DNA of 64,000 nt from Trichomonas vaginalis G3. Its lineage: Eukaryota > Parabasalia > Trichomonadida > Trichomonadidae. The position numbers were made by a program, and so were the translations under genes. This document shows positions 49,508 through 61,400 of the stretch, piece by piece. The DNA lies in the NCBI RefSeq assembly GCF_026262505.1, contig NC_067207.1:9640082-9704081 (forward strand), given 5' to 3'. How positions within the stretch are numbered: the stretch's first letter is position 1; the number at the start of each line of letters is the position of its first letter. The notes beneath the pieces are model-generated. The model made no database searches. It saw only the letters and a program-made list of their open reading frames with translations, and was not told the DNA's origin.

Positions 49508-51755
49508 TTAAGCAGCTCTGAACCATGCGAATACAGTCATAAATGGTGGCATATAATCTTCACCCGAGCCTGTTGGATTTGTTGTGAAAGTGTGTGAATG
49601 ATTTCCTCCTGGTTCAGTTGGTCGAAAAGTCTTTTTTGTTGAATCGTTATAAGCTGGAGATAAAACATCATGACCGGCTTCATAGTCTGAGTTGTATAAT
49701 GAGTGGTCTCTTAATGAGTGTATATGGTCGCTAGAAAAGTTTGTAGTTCCTGTATGAGTGTGCGCAGGTAAGTTTGCTTCTAAAATTTTCTTTGAACCAC
49801 CTGTTTGCTTTGAAGAGTTAGCACAGTAGAGGAAACGATCGGTTATTTGTTGCCACGTACCAAAACCTAAAACACTTGCTGGATTTGTTGAATTCATTGA
49901 TGTATATATTGAACCAATGGGGTAAATCATCTCACGAATTGTATTTAATCCATTATGAATATTGAATTTATTATATAATATTGAAACTGGGTGAGTATTT
50001 AAAACTGGTCTTGTTATCAATATTAACGTATTATTTTTGAAAATTGCTTTTCTAACATCTTGAAATTTTGTGATTTCAGACCAATTTCTTCCATCACTAC
50101 TGATATTTACTAAATCACCACATCCAAAAGCAATGAAATACCCATCAATATAAAATAAATTAGTAAATCTATAATTTCGAGTAAGTTTTGGAGTGAATGA
50201 ATAAACCAATTCCCAATTTGATAAATCCTGTGATAAATAAATATGTCTGTTATAACTTACAGGATATGAATAGACCATTCCACCTGAAACGAGAACATAA
50301 ACATTTGATCCATAACATAAAGCTTCAATGTCTCCATCAGCTTGAAAAATTTATTCAAATTGACCTTGTGGTATTGAAGATGATCTATAAATTTTATCAT
50401 TTTGTAGGATAAAATACATGTTGTTAATGTAATACCACTTACTTGTATAATCAATTTTCAAATCTGATGACATCATACTAAACATATAATAATTTATCCC
50501 ATCCTCACTAATGAAAATTTGATTGACTTCATAAATTAGTACCCATTTATTATTAACGCATCTAATAGGATTATTTGGATATTTAAATTTAGCATCTTGA
50601 TTTAAATTACATTTGAACCATTGGATACAATCGAATGAATAACAAGGGCAAAAATCATCTCCAACCGTTACCGTTATTATATTCAACATATAAAATTCTT
50701 GGATTAATGATTGGCTTTCGTGTATCAGGATTCCAAACAGATGGAGTAAATGATTCATAGTTTTTAAAATCATTTGTTTTAAAATAATAAAGCACTCCAG
50801 CTGTATAAAATAAATACGTGGTCACTCCATCGAAACATATCCATTCAAAAGAATCTATATCAAAGGTTTTATCTGATGATTTCATAAAATTTAAAAATGG
50901 TGGGGTAAAATAGACCTCTGATTGTTTTATTTCTTCATTAACAAATGATATATCAGCTTTCTTTGCTAACTCAGTATTAATGAATGAAATAACTTTTTCC
51001 TTATCTGCTTTCTTCTCTAACTCATTGTTAACATATGTTTTATCTGCTTTAAGGTCTAAACATCCTGAAACCCATTCTGTATCAGCTTTAACTTTAAAAG
51101 TCTCCAATGTCCATTCATGATACCATTCAACCTTTTCTTTAATTTCATTATCTTTTTCATCAACATATGTTTTATCTGCTTTAAGGTCTAAACATCCTGA
51201 AACCCATTCTGTATCAGCTTTAACTTTAAAAGTCTCCAATGTCCATTCATGATACCATTCAACCTTTTCTTTAATTTCATTATCTTTTTCATCAACATAA
51301 ACCAAATTTGCCTTCTTATTTAATTCACTATCCACATATTCCTTATCTGCTTTCTTCATTAACTCACTATCCACATATTCCTTATCCACCTTCTTCATTA
51401 TGTCATTTAGGAAACCTTCTATGAATTCCTTATTTAAATTAAATCTTCCAATCTTCAAAACTTTAGGAAATGCATTTAATGCGTAATATCTCTGTTCTTC
51501 TGGTGGAATTGATGTTATATCATCCGTTATTCCTTTAATTTTTGAATTCATAAATAAAATTTCTTTTATATTTGATATCACTGCACCACCTTTGCAAACG
51601 AATTCGAAATGGTCATTTTTCAATACTATCTCCAAATCTCCATATTTCAACCCTTGCGTTTGTTCTGCCGTCTTTGAATTATATGCATATGTGGCGTATG
51701 TAATGGTCTGAAGGACCTGGGCGCTTTGCGCCTTAAGTTGCTGTTGTTTAATCAT
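49508..51755 (-). pseudogene. Maverick fibre-like gene region with phage tail-collar-like end
   Basis: The upstream part (50655-51755) has fibre-type repeats: KKADKEYVDSEL several times and two long copies containing VEWYHEWTLETFKVKADTEW. The downstream part (49508-50278) ends in a domain much like phage tail-fibre/collar tips: PIGSIYTSMNSTNPASVLGFG, WQQITDRFLYC, GGSKKILEANLPAHTHTG, HSHTFTT. Such tips fold as trimers around metal-bound histidines and bind receptors. The region is broken in about two places. It suggests that the ancestral particle carried a receptor-binding fibre. Confidence 0.7.
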
Positions 51756-51779
51756 TTATTACGATTTAAAAATAAATAT

Positions 51780-52488
51780 TTAATCCGTTATCTCATCAGC
51801 TATTTTCTCTATTTGAAATTGCCATAATATTTCATTCATAAATTCTAAATCACAATCAAATAGGTCAGTTATTCTAAATTTAATACTTGATAAATCTTTT
51901 GAATGAAGAATAAATGAATTCCCGGATAATTGAAACGGATATGATAAAGAAAATGTGTTTAAGTTGATGGATAAAATGTTTTGTATTGATGGGTAAGAGT
52001 TAGGTCTAATGTTTGATGTGAAAATCTCATTGGGTATTAACTTTATCACATTTGATTAAAATGAAATTGGAACCAGTGTCAGAATACAAAACATCCCCAA
52101 CATCTTTTTCAAAATTTAATATCCCCAACAATGAACGAAGATGAGGAGTACAAAATTTAATTTTCAGCGGAAATTTAATAAGGTTATTTATTTCATCAAG
52201 TTCAAAAAGTTTATCGGGTTTTGATTTAAAATTTTCTTCATACCATACGATAAATGATTCATTTAAATAACTTAAAATCATGTTAATATCCCCTTTCGCG
52301 ATCACATTATTTATATACATATCATACGTTTTTTCAAGGTCATCTTTAATAAATGATATATAATCTGAAGGGTCTAAAAGAATGGGATTAAATTTACCAC
52401 TCACAGAAACGAGAGTAACATTATAAATTCCGCTAACTGTTAAATTTAATTCACAGTTATTATTCGAAATAATATTGATAATTGACAT
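51780..52488 (-). pseudogene. Maverick structural-type gene region
   Basis: Frames of 153 and 89 residues lie next to each other on the minus strand (MSIINIISNNNCELNLTVSG onward). They are beta-rich and not recognised; possibly a minor structural protein. It looks broken at about one place. Confidence 0.45.
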
Positions 52489-52988
52489 TTTTTATTACGA
52501 TTAAAAATATGGTAAAGCGTTATTTTCCAGTGATAAATAAAACTAGAATAAGATTACCTCAAGAATTCATAAATTCAACGAATAAGAAATTCATTCATGT
52601 TATAAATTTTAGTGTTTTCAGAAAATATGAGTCAGTGTCATATTCATCAACAGGTTATATTTCACTTCATTCAAATTTAGTTCAATCAAACCCATATAAT
52701 GACCATTTCATAAGATTTTCAGATGGTATTAAAAATGTAATTGATAGATTAAAATATGAACAGATTGACAATATCGAATTTTTGGAATTTTGGTTTAAAT
52801 ATCCCGATGGAAAAAAGATTGAAGTTAAAGATAAAGCTGATACTATAACAAAAACAATTACAATGACCGATCCGGATAGTGGGGAACAAAAAGAAATAAA
52901 ACAAACGATAGAAACTGGTGAAAGGTCAATTATTATTGATTATGATTCAAAGGATTATTATTCGATAATGTTAATACTTGAATATTAA
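52482..52988 (+). CDS. Maverick ORF, beta-rich
   Basis: 168 residues, product unknown. Strand-rich sequence (KFIHVINFSVFRKYESVSYSS, NIEFLEFWFKYPDGKKIEVKD, RSIIIDYDSKDYYSIMLILEY) suggests a small beta domain. It is the only plus-strand gene among minus-strand neighbours in this arm. Confidence 0.55.
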   Translation: MTFFITIKNMVKRYFPVINKTRIRLPQEFINSTNKKFIHVINFSVFRKYESVSYSSTGYISLHSNLVQSNPYNDHFIRFSDGIKNVIDRLKYEQIDNIEFLEFWFKYPDGKKIEVKDKADTITKTITMTDPDSGEQKEIKQTIETGERSIIIDYDSKDYYSIMLILEY

Positions 52989-53326
52989 ATAGCCTTAACA
53001 AAGAATTTTTCAAGTGATATTTTATATTCATCAACTATTTTATTATAAATATCATTATATGTTAAATGAAGTTCAGTTGTTGTTCCGTTCTTTGATATCT
53101 TAATTGTGCTAATATCCTTTATAGGATTTATTTTTGCAACTGTTCCGCAGCATGAAACCTCATCATCTATGAAAAATTGAATCTTAACGTCTGAATCTTG
53201 AACATCACAAAGAATGGCGATAATGTGAATTAATGATTCATAAGGTAAAATAATTAAACCGGATTGATCAATTAAATTTATTATTGAATTATAATTATTA
53301 ATTATTATATCACGGTAAATTTTCAT
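52985..53326 (-). CDS. Maverick small ORF
   Basis: 113 residues (MKIYRDIIINNYNSIINLID onward), not recognised. Its stop overlaps the stop of the gene at 52482 by four bases. Confidence 0.45.
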   Translation of the reverse strand: MKIYRDIIINNYNSIINLIDQSGLIILPYESLIHIIAILCDVQDSDVKIQFFIDDEVSCCGTVAKINPIKDISTIKISKNGTTTELHLTYNDIYNKIVDEYKISLEKFFVKAI

Positions 53327-53343
53327 TAATTCAGAATTAATGT

Positions 53344-53655
53344 CTATTTTATATGGGTTCTCGATGTTTGATGAAAGAGGTGGGGGTATGTTGGATAAGT
53401 GGGAATTTCAACAGGTTCTTTACCGGGTTCAGATAAAATGATTGGGTCTCCATTCTCATGGTTTTCTTCATTCTCCTCATTCTTCGGTAAGTCACGAGTT
53501 AATAAATTTGGTTGAGTTGCTGACCTTGTTAATTCAGGGCTAACATTAACTTTAACATTTTGAATAATTCGTGATTTATCATCATTTACGTTATAACCAA
53601 CCGTAATCTCTGCTTTTGCGTTAGTGTTCTTTTGACTAGTGAAACGTCTTCTCAT
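53344..53655 (-). CDS. Maverick small ORF
   Basis: 103 residues with a basic start (MRRRFTSQKNTNAKAE) and a proline-rich end (EIPTYPTYPHLF). Unknown; it could be a small internal virion or tail protein. Confidence 0.4.
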   Translation of the reverse strand: MRRRFTSQKNTNAKAEITVGYNVNDDKSRIIQNVKVNVSPELTRSATQPNLLTRDLPKNEENEENHENGDPIILSEPGKEPVEIPTYPTYPHLFHQTSRTHIK

Positions 53656-53861
53656 TTATAATCGAATAAAAAAATATATTTAAACTTTTATTTTGCTGGA
53701 AGTTTTGAATCTATTATTCCCTGTATTTGTTCTTGAAGTTGATTTTTAGCTGGTTCATTGTAATTAATAGACCTAATATATTCATTAATTGCATTCTTAT
53801 AATCATCTGATTTCTCAAATTTTCTTTTATCTGATTCCTTAACTAAATCATAAGTTAAACC

Positions 53862-54587
53862 TCATTGCTGATATAATGGTTTCTTAATTAAATCTTTGAA
53901 TGCTTGAGATAAAGCACCTGATGCAATTCTTGCTACTATAATTAGTTGGAATTGCTGTTTAAGTTCATCTTTAACATTTGCGAAAACTGGATCGAATAAA
54001 GCAACTTTAAAGAATTTCTTAGCTGAAATTTCAGGTCTAATATTTGCATATTGACCATCAAACTGGTTAGAATATCGTGGTAATCCATCCGGTCCCTCTT
54101 CAATAGCATTTAATTCTTCATTGAAATAAGAATATGGATTATAACGGTATGAATTAATTGGACCATTTTCACCTTCTCCAATGTATTGTTTAACAGCTTT
54201 TCCATTTTCATCAAATTGCATAGGATAACGTTCATTATATGCTTTACGTTTAGGATAATCAGTTATAGTTAATTTATAACCATTTATGACTTTAATATTA
54301 CCTTGACCATCAGTAACGAAAACTTCATTTATACCATCAGGTTTTCCATTTGGACCCGTAATGTCTGCTTCGTGTGCTTCCCAATTTGGACCTTGACGTT
54401 TGGCATATGCTTGAGCTTCTGGTAATGTTAAAACGTTTCTCATTTGTTTAACATCTTTTTGAAGACCAGCAACAATATGAACTAATTCTTTCATTCCATC
54501 AGGAACTTTCATAGTTCTATTATATGCACCCTTTTTGTTTGTTCCTTGTTTTAATGGAACCTGTAGAAGATTTGCTATTTCTGTCAT
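53862..54587 (-). CDS. Maverick conserved-type ORF, possible structural protein
   Basis: 241 residues: helical start, then a long loop-rich section ([41 protein letters not shown]) and a helical end. It sits beside the packaging ATPase, where Mavericks encode virion proteins. I cannot name the family. Confidence 0.5.
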   Translation of the reverse strand: MTEIANLLQVPLKQGTNKKGAYNRTMKVPDGMKELVHIVAGLQKDVKQMRNVLTLPEAQAYAKRQGPNWEAHEADITGPNGKPDGINEVFVTDGQGNIKVINGYKLTITDYPKRKAYNERYPMQFDENGKAVKQYIGEGENGPINSYRYNPYSYFNEELNAIEEGPDGLPRYSNQFDGQYANIRPEISAKKFFKVALFDPVFANVKDELKQQFQLIIVARIASGALSQAFKDLIKKPLYQQ

Positions 54588-54617
54588 GTTTAATTATAAA
54601 TAAAAAATAAAAATTAA

Positions 54618-55454
54618 TTATAAAAAGTTAATCAAATTTAACACTCCTTTATTTAAATCAACTATTATTTTTCCATGTTCACCTAATTGCTGATATTGTG
54701 TGTAAAGTTCATTAATGCTCATTGGTAAATTCACTTGATAAAGCATAACGTTCAACTGTTGACGACTAAACCCACTGAAAATGAAAAGTGTTGATAGATT
54801 TGATTTAATGTTTGTGCTTAATGCTTTGAAATATTGAACAGCCATAAAGAATGAACACTGAATGTGTCGACATTGAGTTAATAACTGATTAAAATATGAT
54901 TTCTCATTTGTTATTAGTTTTGATTTCACTGCATCATCTAGAAAAATGAGTGAATGCAAAAATTCTCTATCAAAATTTGAAATAGAAAGTGTTTCAAATA
55001 ATTCATCCCGTTGTTTATCAATAATTTTATCCTCTAATCCTTGCTTCTTGATTGTATTATATAATTCTTTATACATTAAAAAGTTTTTTAAATAATCTTC
55101 TGCTTCTTCTTGTGATAAATAAATAATTGGAATTTTGATTAAATGCTTTAAAGATTCAAATGTATCATCTGAAGGTGAACCTGAACGGTTGATATAAATT
55201 AACACATGTGAATAGGGGGAAGTGTTAGCAATAATGATAATTTGTTTTAATATCGTTAATGTTTTACCTTTATTTTGTTTACCAATTGCTGCAGTGATTG
55301 AATTTAAGTAACATTCAGAATATGGAATTTTCATTAATTTTTCCTTAGATAGAGCATTTCTATTATCACTCAATGCTTCATTAATCATATCATCTACGTA
55401 TGTATTATATACTCCTGCTAATTCTTCATAAGGAGTGTATGAATTTAAATCCAT
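54618..55454 (-). CDS. Maverick packaging ATPase (FtsK/HerA type)
   Basis: 278 residues, looks whole. Walker A GKQNKGKT at about 58-65 after hydrophobic strand NSITAAI; Walker B SLIFLDDAV near 170; then LLTQCRHIQCSFFMAVQYF, the sensor strand of A32/FtsK-type genome-packaging ATPases. In Mavericks this motor is thought to drive DNA into capsids. It lies between the capsid region and other virion-type genes, all on the minus strand. Confidence 0.85.
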   Translation of the reverse strand: MDLNSYTPYEELAGVYNTYVDDMINEALSDNRNALSKEKLMKIPYSECYLNSITAAIGKQNKGKTLTILKQIIIIANTSPYSHVLIYINRSGSPSDDTFESLKHLIKIPIIYLSQEEAEDYLKNFLMYKELYNTIKKQGLEDKIIDKQRDELFETLSISNFDREFLHSLIFLDDAVKSKLITNEKSYFNQLLTQCRHIQCSFFMAVQYFKALSTNIKSNLSTLFIFSGFSRQQLNVMLYQVNLPMSINELYTQYQQLGEHGKIIVDLNKGVLNLINFL

Positions 55455-55478
55455 TTAATCAAAAATAAATTTATAATT

Positions 55479-57112
55479 TTAAACATTTCTATTCATCAAT
55501 ATTTCATCATATGAACTTCTATACTGTGGTGGTGTACCTGTTGGATGATATTTCAAACCTTCATCCGGTGTCCATGTCCAATATGTAGTCCTAGTAAACC
55601 AAACCTGAGGAGGATTTGTCACCTTTGAACAGTAAGTGTCATTTTCACCCTGAATGATTGGATAAGCTTTCACTTGTACTGTAACTTGTGAGTTGAAAGT
55701 TTCTAATCCATCAAAGAATATACCCGCTCCATCACGTTGAACTGGAATAGTGCATAAGAATGAAGTTTGGTCTTTCCATGTTCTAGCTAATGGCGTGCCA
55801 TCATCTGCATTCAGTGGGTCTATTAATGAGTCCTCGTATTCTTCTGTGCATTCATTCACTCCATCTAAATCAGAAGCTTGAAGCATACGTGTAAAGAATA
55901 TGTCGCCCACTGTGGTCATCGCTTGATCGGGGAAGTTTCTGGAATCTATAGTGACCTGAAGACCTCGAAGCATTGGATTTTCTAAAACTGTTCTTTGCAT
56001 TGCATTCTTCGGAAATGTTAACACAACATCTGTAACATTATGAAGAGCGTATGAGAAATCTGAACTGATACCTTCAGGAGTGATGCAACCTCCATTTAGT
56101 GAACGAACGTCAATATGTTGAGCTGGAATCATGAATGGATCTTACTGTATAAACGTGGTATTGCTTTAACTGATTCTTCAATTAAACCGTATCCTGGTAA
56201 TGCATTTATCCTCTAAAACTTCCATCTTTGTGCATGAAATAATAACGTCATCAACTGTTGCGTCAGCAGATGTAGCGGCTAAGCTTGTAATTAATTTGGC
56301 AGGAAGTCCGATTTGTTGGAATTTGCGATCATATTTATAAACATGATTCATAATCTTTTCATAATTTTCATCGGTTATCTTTTCATAAACGTAATTTTGT
56401 AAATCAGCAACTCTTAACGGGTCAACCTGACAAAATACTAAAGTATCCCTGAAAACATAATATTTAAGAATGATATCACCAAATGATTTAGGATAATCAT
56501 CGAACGCCTGAAATGCTAACAAATCATTTACCGGAATAATCATATCAAAAGTGATATCAACTTCTTCATTTGCTTTCTTGAAAACTTCTGAAGGGTCAAT
56601 ATATTTACCACATACTGAGTTATCATATTTTTGAACATTATTATATAACGAATGAACAAACTTTTTAACTTTCCTTTTGATTTTGGTTTATATGTTGCAA
56701 ATGCGAAAGATTCACGGGCGCAATCCATCTGAAGATAACCGGCATCACCTCTTTCGGTTTCTACTTCTAATTGTTTAAAGCTTTGATTTGATGATTTGTA
56801 ACCAACGAATAAACGCATGCATTTAAAAGCGACATCACATGTGAAAGCTTTATTTGAAACAAGAGTTGCTTTAACTTTGCGTTTAATATATGTGTCACCT
56901 AATTGGTTCACATCATGAGCCGGATTTGTAATTCTTAAATGAGTTTGTTTATCATCAAAATATGGAGCATCAGAGTCATAGCATGAACTTTCAAGTTCTC
57001 TATAATATCTTCTACCATCATTCTTTGCGAATATTTCATTTATCTTTTCGAATGAATGAAATACATTTCCATTAATCGGTTTAGTGTTTGGCACCAAATA
57101 GTTAGTCGTCAT
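55479..57112 (-). pseudogene. Maverick capsid-like gene region
   Basis: Three neighbouring minus-strand frames together hold jelly-roll-like sequence: TNYLVPNTKPINGNVFHSFEK and SYDSDAPYFDDKQTHLRI-type text at the 5' side, then ANPMLRGLQVTIDSRNFP-type strands and TTYWTWTPDEGLKYHPTG at the 3' side. Position next to the ATPase and beta-rich content fit the double jelly-roll major capsid protein, though I cannot exclude that part of it is a minor capsid gene. It appears broken in about two places. Confidence 0.65.
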
Positions 57113-57183
57113 TTATTAATAAATAAAAAATCAAAATTAAAAGATGAAAATGAATTTTTAATTTTAAAATGAAATAATCAACT

Positions 57184-57393
57184 ATGGCTGCAGGTATATT
57201 TAAGAAACTGTGGAATAGAGTAAAAAGAGGAGCGAGTAAAGTTTGGGAAACATTGAAGAAGGGGGCAAATTGGATATTTAAGAATAAAGAAGCAATTAGT
57301 GACGTTGCTGAATCAATAACACCAAAAGCTGCCCCAATAAGAGAAGTTTTAAATAAAGGAAAAAAGTTTATCAAAGACTACAACCGATACTAA
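57184..57393 (+). CDS. Maverick small amphipathic protein
   Basis: 69 residues. A strongly basic amphipathic helix opens it (MAAGIFKKLWNRVKRGASK), and the remainder is helical. In related virus-like elements such short peptides are cement or membrane-active virion components; that is inference. Confidence 0.55.
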   Translation: MAAGIFKKLWNRVKRGASKVWETLKKGANWIFKNKEAISDVAESITPKAAPIREVLNKGKKFIKDYNRY

Positions 57394-57437
57394 GATAAAA
57401 ATAATATTTATTTTTTCCACTATCTACCTCCTATTTA

Positions 57438-57661
57438 TTAAGTATTCCTTCAGCAATTCCACCAACTGCGTTACCTGCTTGTGCTCCCATCGCCGGATTA
57501 CCTGCTTTAGTACTAATACTCCACCTATGATAGTTCCTTGCGTTTTCGCTACTGGTGCCAAAAGTTTGCAACGGGTTTAATAATCTTCTTTTATAAACCC
57601 ACCACCCCGCACTTTTTAACCATCCCCATAATAATTTTTTTAAAGAATCCTGCCGCCATTT
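57438..57661 (-). pseudogene. Maverick remnant opening like the 57184 gene
   Basis: On the minus strand a frame opens MAAGFFKKIIMGMVKK, echoing MAAGIFKKLWNRVKRG at 57184 on the other strand, and Gly/Ala-rich text follows nearby. The region is broken. It may be a diverged duplicate placed convergently. Confidence 0.4.
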
Positions 57662-58084
57662 CTGATTTAATATTAATTAAAAAATATATTTCATCACTTA
57701 TTTTAATTTTATTTAATGATAAATGAAACCGATTTTAAAAATAAATGAAACAGAGGAGGAAGAAATAAATGAAAGTGAAAATGTTCAACAAAAAATAAAC
57801 GTTGTTTAAACCAATTACTGAAATAAAAAATTTTTTTCATCTGTTGAAGAATTTAATGACTATTATGCTAATAATAAAAAATTAATTTGAAGAATTGACA
57901 ACGTGTAAAATTGAATAAAATGTTTAAAGTTGATGGATTCAAAATTTCAAAAATAAAAGGGTGGTTAGTTTGAAATCTATTCTCAATCAAGAATCACCTC
58001 ATTAATGAAAATTGATGATTTAACAAAAGATAGAAGAGATTGAAGAAAGAATGAATCAAATAATTGATTTCATAAATTCAAATA

Positions 58085-58250
58085 ATCATTAGTTTCTTAA
58101 AGTTCTATGTTGAACTCATCAAATTCATCTTCATCATTACCATTACCTTTAGCGAGTTTATTTACTCTTTCAACTTTATCTTTTGATAGTCTTTCGTTTA
58201 ATTTTTTCTGAAGTTTTTCGTTACCAAGTTCTAAAATTTTACATGGATGA
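58085..58250 (-). pseudogene. Maverick right-arm coiled-coil remnant
   Basis: Minus-strand text ILELGNEKLQKKLNERLSKD and an acidic tail ending GNDEDEFDEFNIEL. It is probably the end of a small coiled-coil protein and is incomplete. Confidence 0.35.
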
Positions 58251-58258
58251 TTATTAAA

Positions 58259-58461
58259 CCCATTCAGGATTTAAACAATGTTTAATTAATCGCGGAATAT
58301 CTGACATCATCTATATATAGCTTCTTTTATAAAAGATAAAATAAATTATTTTAAAATTAATGTTAATTTTTTTTAATGGTTTATAAATAAATATATTTTA
58401 ATGCATCGTCTATATATAGATGTAACAAAAAAAGTCACTAAACCCGTCATATCCTACTACT
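58259..58461 (-). repeat. Maverick right terminal inverted repeat
   Basis: Complement of 37714-37919, about five differences including two short length changes in homopolymer runs. Confidence 0.9.
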
Positions 58462-58467
58462 GCTAAA

Positions 58468-61400
58468 TTTTGATTTTTAATATGGGGCTTTGGTATGTAT
58501 AATCATGTTCTTATCTCAACGTAGGAGTATTGGTGCAATATGATTAAAATTTACGAGGTTGATCTTAAATTGAATAATTCTGGAGTATAAATCACAATGC
58601 AGCTAATTCTATGTTAAAGATAGATACAGATTGTAGTAATCAATTAGGGAGTACAAATTCATTCTTTCATTTCTGTCGTATTGAGCAGAAAGGAAGAGAT
58701 CATAACCCTAGGAAAAAAAGCCCAAATTTGTCACTTTTCATAGTACGTTAAACTCAATTCGCTCGGCGAATGCCGAGCACACGTACTCATCATTCAACAT
58801 AATATTCTCATTCTTTGGTTATTATAGTGCCAGACAACACAAGATTTCAAAGAATTACTTGAGTTTTCAATTAATCTTAATCCGATTTTAGATTTATCGA
58901 GAACTCATCATCACAATCACATACTTCAGTGCGGTAACTACAATTATCCATATACAGAAGGAAGTTCTTTTCGAACAACTCATTTGGAGTCTGTTTTGGA
59001 AAGAACTTCTTTCTGTCCGACTTAATCTCATAGTTCCTGATCAACCAAAAGACAGAAACCACACACTATCTACTTAGGAAAGGAGTTCTTTCTAAATCTT
59101 CCTTAAATTGAGATTTTACGAGAGATAACCCTTCTATTGCACTTAAAAATGAACATTTTGATATCTTTAGTATCACACATGTCATATATAGTATTTCATC
59201 TACATGAATACATTCATCTTTCGAAGTCTCTCATTAAATGGGAGGCTTCGAAAGATGAATCGTTTTATTCATACAACTTTAAATCTCGAACACATTTAGA
59301 GAGTGAGTATATCATTTTATTCTTGTTTTGAGTTTATATTCTGATTCAAAATTGCAGTGAAAACAGAAGTTCACACATCATATCTGAATGTGAGCTCATC
59401 TATACTTATGCGATCTCAATACCTCCACTCTAAGCATAAGAGGTGAAGTTATATAAAAATTATCAGATGCGTTGAAGTCTCAAAAGTATTGCCTGAATGC
59501 TTGTTTCATATTTGTCAAGTAGTTTCAATGAATAAATGTATTGTTTTTTATAATTTCGATTTATTTTTAGAAAATATTCAATATAAACCTTTATTGTGTT
59601 ATTTACATCTCATAAATTCTCTGTCTAAATCATATAAAAGCGCGTTTTACCCCTATGAAATCAAGAATTCATTCAATATTCATGGTATATTTATTAAATT
59701 TATACGATTTACTAATAATCAAATTTATATCCTCATAAATAGCAATATATTTTGGTAATCTATGATAATCATATACAATATTTGAAATCAAATTTTCAGT
59801 TAGTTTAGGTTCCTTGTTAATAGTAAACCATTATAATTTATTACTAATAATAAAATCTATGTGTCGTATTGAAATTCAATAAAATTACTTATTCGTCCAA
59901 AAAAACAAATTAGATAAAATTTTTCTTTTTTTATGTAATTTTTGTTTTTCATTTTTCTCAAGATCCTAAGTTATGTTCTAACTTTTGACATCATATCCTA
60001 TCATGCTAGGCTATATATTATAGCATATCCAAAAGGCAAGGAAATCTATCAGAGAAGTAGGGCTGTACAAGATTTAAAAAAACATTGCCGGGTTACCGTA
60101 GAGGCCTAAAAAAATCGCGCCTCGGCGGCAAGCCGCCTCGGCATTAAGAATGCGCATCTAAATTTTTATATGTCCTTCTTTCTTTTATTTTTCCCTTCCC
60201 TTTCTTTTCTTTTTCTTTTTTTCCCCTCCTCTTGCTCTCATTTACCTTTTTTTTCCTTTTCTCATCATTTTTCAAAATTTTAAATTTTTATCAAAAATCT
60301 TGCCTATAAAAGCAGACTATGGAACCTTTTAATGCCTCTTAATCAATATTATACAGCATAAAGCATATTAAATGAAAGTAATTACGTATAAATTTATTTT
60401 ATTATCTTATTTATTAATTCTTTAGCATGTATTGTTTAATATTAACTTTCTGTACATTAAATATGATATCTCCAAAGTATGAATGCCTTGTAACGAAACG
60501 AAAACTTAATTTTATGTTGAATATTTGTCACAAACATTAGATTATTAAAATATATGTTGGATATCCCTTAGTATGAGACTTCATGACTCTTGTAGTCTAA
60601 CGTGAGCTTTGGATTGCAAGCTCTGTGGTTAACGAACATAAATTAATTGTAAAGTTTTCAAAATTTTTCATCGTTTCTATCAGCATCTATTTTTCCTTTA
60701 AAATAATATATTTGTATGAATACAATATTTAGTAATTTTTTTATTTCCCATAATTTCATTCAAAATTTCAGAAAAAATTAATTTCTATTCAATATTATTT
60801 CAGCTTCAAAACACTTCATTCTTATAGATGTTGATTCACTAAAGTGTGATACTCAATGTCTTATTTCAATGAAAATTGTTCTGCAAACTTATTTCACTTT
60901 TGACCTCACTTTTTCCGTAATTCAATTTTTTACTTTTAATATTTTAGATCTTCATAATATCATTTGAAAAATTAACCATATAAAAAAATCAAGTTAACAA
61001 TTCACTTTTTCCGTAATTCAAAAATCAAAAATATAAATAATATATCTTTTTATCAAATATTATTATTATATTCTATGAAAAATGAGGTCCGGAAATTTTG
61101 CGGATTCCCGTAACTCAATTTTACGGAAAAAGTGCAGTAAACTATTCAAAATACGGAAAAATTGGTGTAAACTAATGATTTTACGGTAAAATCACGGAAA
61201 GTCCCGGAAGAATATATGTGCCTATATGAAATTATACAAAAATGAATCAAACGCATTTTAAAAGATTGTTCTTGTATTATAAATGCTATTCGCAGATTTA
61301 TTAGTTGAAGAAAATTACCAAATTTTTGCCGATTTACAAAAAATGATTTACAAAGCATATTTTTATAAGGCTTTAAAAATCTTTAAAATGTGACCGGTGA

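Larger units (their letters stand above)
37714..58461. mobile_element. Maverick/Polinton, 20.7 kb
   Basis: Its ends are AGTAGTAGGATATGACGGGT and the complement, TIRs of about 205 bp, with the 6-bp duplication GCTAAA outside (37708-37713 and 58462-58467). These are the standard Polinton marks. It encodes protein-primed DNA polymerase B, integrase core, FtsK/HerA-type packaging ATPase, capsid-like proteins, a KilA-N protein and fibre-like proteins, plus small unknowns. The two TIRs differ at only about five places and the duplication is exact, so it is young in origin. It is a fossil all the same: several gene regions are broken (at least about six breaks by eye) and two mariners have inserted. 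Confidence 0.95.

Noticed and set aside
57102-57374. 90-codon minus-strand frame opposite the small amphipathic gene
   Set aside because: It is the reverse of the plus-strand gene at 57184, which has the better start and composition.
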